Source: Selaginella tamariscina (Eukaryota; Streptophyta; Lycopodiopsida; Selaginellales; Selaginellaceae). Taken from it: a stretch of 64,000 bases of DNA. Positions 61,257 to 64,000 of the stretch are shown piece by piece. The translations under genes and the position numbers were made by a program. The notes beneath the pieces are model-generated. The model did not search any database, was not told where the DNA came from, and worked only from the letters and a program-made list of their open reading frames with translations. The stretch lies in contig PUQB01000113.1 in the NCBI GenBank assembly GCA_003024785.1, forward strand, positions 77,001 to 141,000. The letters are read 5' to 3'. The stretch's first letter is position 1, and the number at the start of each line of letters is the position of its first letter.

Positions 61257-61270
61257 AAAGGCGGGGAGTC
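61257..61270 (+). promoter_or_regulatory. polypurine tract of E
   Basis: AAAGGCGGGGAGTC lies directly before the 3' LTR, where plus-strand synthesis of a gypsy element is primed. It is purine-rich apart from the C and the final TC. Confidence 0.7.
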
Positions 61271-62224
61271 TGTCATAGTTTTTACCATGACTCGACCCTT
61301 TACTTTGGGGTTTGACTGTTATTACTTACTGGATTATGTGACAAACCCTAGATGTAGAAGAAATAGGCCTACATAGTGCACTTGAGTATCTAGTGATGGT
61401 CCGGTCAAGTGTCGTTAGGTATTTGCAAGAAACTCTAGGTGAAGCTAGCACTTCCATTTAAAAAACTCTCCCCGTTTTGACGTTCCATGTTAGGGTTGTT
61501 CGCAAAGTATAGCTTGTCAAAATAAGGCCTAGGGTTGACCTAACCCTAGGGTTGCCCTAACACCACGCCCCTAGGGGTTAGGTTTAGGGTTAGGTTAGGA
61601 CAACTCATTTTCTTTGAGGGCTGGCATTTCCGTGCCAGCTCACTTACTTACTTAGGAAAATAGGGGGGGTCCGTCACATAAATAAGGTAGAGTATACGTA
61701 GTGAGGCTTCTTGTATTCAAAAGAGAGCTCATTAACCTTCTACCGGTGCAAGCTAAGCTTGTGTCGTCAAGGTGCAACCCTTTGTTGTGCCACCCTAACT
61801 TCCACATGACAGGGGTACATCTCACCTTTGGGTTAAACTATCCTTATCGTTGGCAGGATCACGCCTTTGTGACGGGAGTACGTTACTTCCAAGGAGTTAG
61901 TCAGATTCCTTGGCCCAAAAACCTACTCACACACTCAAAAGCCATTGCTCGAGTTCACATTCCGCAGAACTAGTGGTTGAGGCCTTGCTCTAGCTGCCTC
62001 AACCACACCAAGCTAGGAACGATACCTGTAGCTCGGCTAGTCTGTGTGTTCTAATTCACAAGGTGAACCTTGTTCATGGACTTGGTCAGCTAGGGGCTTA
62101 AGTTCCTAAGGGTTGGATTCCTAATACGAGTTACTTTACTAGATTTCATAGGGTTTTCAGAGAGGGGATTCCAGTGTTAGCACCTAGCAAGCTACCTTTG
62201 TGGCACCAGGTAAAAACTCTGATA
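61271..62224 (+). repeat. 3' LTR of chromovirus E
   Basis: The LTR runs TGTCATAGTTT...CTCTGATA and keeps the part missing from the 5' LTR. The left and right flanking pentamers, AATTT (55140-55144) and AGGTT (62225-62229), agree at three of five positions, consistent with a decayed target duplication. Confidence 0.92.
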
Positions 62225-63178
62225 AGGTTCTTCCTCATCTTCTGAACTATCCTCTTTTCTCTTTAAGGACTTTATCCTTCCTTTTGCTATATTTCTTCTC
62301 ATAATCTTTTAGATGCTTTATAAAATCTTTCATGTTTACTTTCTGAATTATTATTGCATAATGCCTATATGGTTTCTACAATCCTAATATATAGTTTACA
62401 TTTCTTTTCATGCTTTTTAAAACAGTTTGTATATTCTTCTATAATTTCAGTTTTTCTTTGTAGAATATTTTTGAGCTTCTTTAAATGCTCTTTTGGCAAT
62501 TCTTCATTTCTAAAGTATTCTTTAAAAGCTGATGTAGCTTTCTCATAACTTTTTGTCACATCTTTTTTAACTCATAATACCAATCAAATGCATTTCTTTT
62601 TAATGTGTGAGGAAATATAAACAACTTATCTACATTGCTTACTTTATACAACTTTATAACTTTCTTAAATTGTAAAAAGTGTCTTTTAGGATTTCCCTTC
62701 TTTTTTGTGGAAAATATTGGATACATTAATGTTCTCTATCACCTTCCCTCGCACTATGACAAGAATTTCCAAAAGATACTCCTTTCGTTCTACTAGGAAA
62801 CCCTCTTCTCCAAGGAGTTTTTTCCAACTCCTCTTCTGTTGTAGTATGATAATCCATATCATTATATATATCCTTCACACCTTTGATGGCACTTCCTCTT
62901 ATTCAATCAATGAGTCTTATAAGAGTTTCTTGTATATTGACAATATTTATTTGCTTTGCATGGGCAGCCTCTCTTTCGGCATGCCTATTATCTCTCTTTC
63001 TTATTAGAGATGAATTAGGATTATGATGCCTCCATGGCTCCATCCATCATTATATATACATATTTTTTTCCCACTTAAGCTTTACTTCTTTTATAGCTAT
63101 TTTATATATATTATTTTTCACTTAGGAATTCCACAAATTCCTACACAACAATGGCAAAATCCCTTTATAGTCGCCATG
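62225..63178 (-). mobile_element. element D: primer site and gag, first part
   Basis: On minus, the primer site TGGCGACTATAAAGGG (63176-63161) lies two bases after the LTR. Gag-like sequence follows: AFKEYFRNEELPKEHLKKL and LQRKTEIIEEYTNCFKKH (62515-62410), ending in an acidic stretch (RKEDSSEDEEEP) at the E insertion. If E and one target copy are removed, the frame continues without a break into 55139. Stops elsewhere show decay. Confidence 0.75.
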
Positions 63179-63352
63179 TGTTAACATGGAAAGCTTTTCT
63201 GTGTTCAGAAATCACTACACATGGTATAGGAAGTGTTTCTTAATTAAAGTTTAAGGATTTTGTCCTTGGAATAACTCTATATATATCACTTACCTTGTTT
63301 ATAAAGTCAAGGATAAGATTTTGCTTTGACCATTGCCATATTAAAGCATTTA
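63179..63352 (-). repeat. 5' LTR of element D (minimum extent)
   Basis: On minus the LTR ends CCATGTTAACA just before the primer site. The extent is set by similarity to the inverted copy 53206-53376; the true outer end is probably further right but cannot be fixed without a second direct copy. Confidence 0.6.
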
Positions 63353-64000
63353 TGCAAGTTGTAACTAAAATGGGCATGGCTATAGTCCCATTTCCTAATA
63401 ATTAGCAATTTTAGCTATTTAATTAGCATTTTCTAATATTAAAGGAATATTCTTTAGAATATATGTTTGAAAAGAGAATATTCTTTAGAATATTCTATTT
63501 TGTATTCTACCCTTTAATAAATTATAGCATTCATTGAACAAAAATTAATAACATTAAAAAAGTAGAATGTATTAAATTATATAATATATTGCCTAATATA
63601 ACAATTAAGGAAGAGCATAAGAGGTACATTATATAAATATTGATGTTGTTATTAAAATATTAATATTTAAATATAACATTATTAATTAAAAATTTGTAGT
63701 AGTAATAATATATATATAAAATCCTATAATAATATAGTCAATCTTCCATATCATTTTTTAAATTTATATAGTTAAGTATACAATTTGGTACTATTATTAA
63801 AGAGTTTATAATAATTATGAATATTAAATATATGATATTTTATAATTTTGTAATTGCTTTAAGCTTCAGAAAACATACATTCCCTTGCAGTTTTGTTAAT
63901 CGTGACTTTATCAACGCTTCTTGACATCCACCCATATCGAATGGATTTAACATTTATAAAACATGCTGGGTCTTTTTGATTGGGAGACCATGTTTTCTCT
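63353..64000. other. AT-rich sequence to the window end
   Basis: Very AT-rich, with the repeated motif GAATATTCTTTAGAATAT (63443-63500), which contains inverted repeats, and no coding signal. The first part may belong to the D LTR. Confidence 0.5.

Overview
The window is nuclear DNA of a land plant. The genes are intron-rich and belong to plant protein families, one tRNA-Glu gene and one 8-cysteine lipid-transfer protein are present, and most of the right half is Ty3/gypsy retrotransposons. The self-priming chromodomain element resembles the Tf1/sushi-Tcn1 type, which is known from fungi, mosses and Selaginella. That points weakly to a non-flowering plant; the species cannot be fixed from the sequence.

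Genic part, about 1.7-28.3 kb. Tubulin-folding cofactor B (minus, 1724-3522) and a BRCT-domain protein (plus, 3601-7641) diverge from a 78-bp shared promoter. Next comes a long plus-strand gene (8887-16650). It encodes an IDM1-type chromatin reader/acetyltransferase (Agenet-like, Tify-binding, PHD fingers, GNAT) whose splice phases run on into a C-terminal GATA zinc finger; this fusion is the most interesting coding observation. After a 5-kb AT-rich stretch come a Misato/DML1 tubulin-like gene (minus, 22126-25028), a duplicated remnant of Misato exon 1 with its promoter, a tRNA-Glu(CTC) gene and a secreted lipid-transfer protein (minus, 27954-28274). Introns are packed with TA, TG and GA microsatellites and with local tandem duplications.

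Retrotransposon part, about 30-63.4 kb. A decayed minus-strand gypsy integrase (29972-31910) is followed by a pile of copies of one chromodomain gypsy family (31911-49492). Target-site duplications resolve the pile: element C (minus, 38233-43408) lies in the gag of element A2 (plus, 36809-48063), which lies in the protease region of element B (minus), which is joined tail-to-tail to truncated element A1 (plus). A solo LTR of another family lies inside an LTR of C. The family carries a self-priming signature: the sequence next to the LTR is complementary to the predicted 5' end of the element's own RNA. A second nest follows: tRNA-Met-primed chromovirus E (plus, 55145-62224) sits in the gag of minus-strand gypsy D. 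An unrecognised decayed ORF region lies between the nests (49493-51670).

Almost every spliced gene and every TE copy shows one- or two-base indels, mostly shortened G/C runs, inside otherwise conserved codons. This looks more like residual homopolymer error in the assembly than like independent decay of all genes. Protein calls below therefore rest on exon-wise reading with frame changes.
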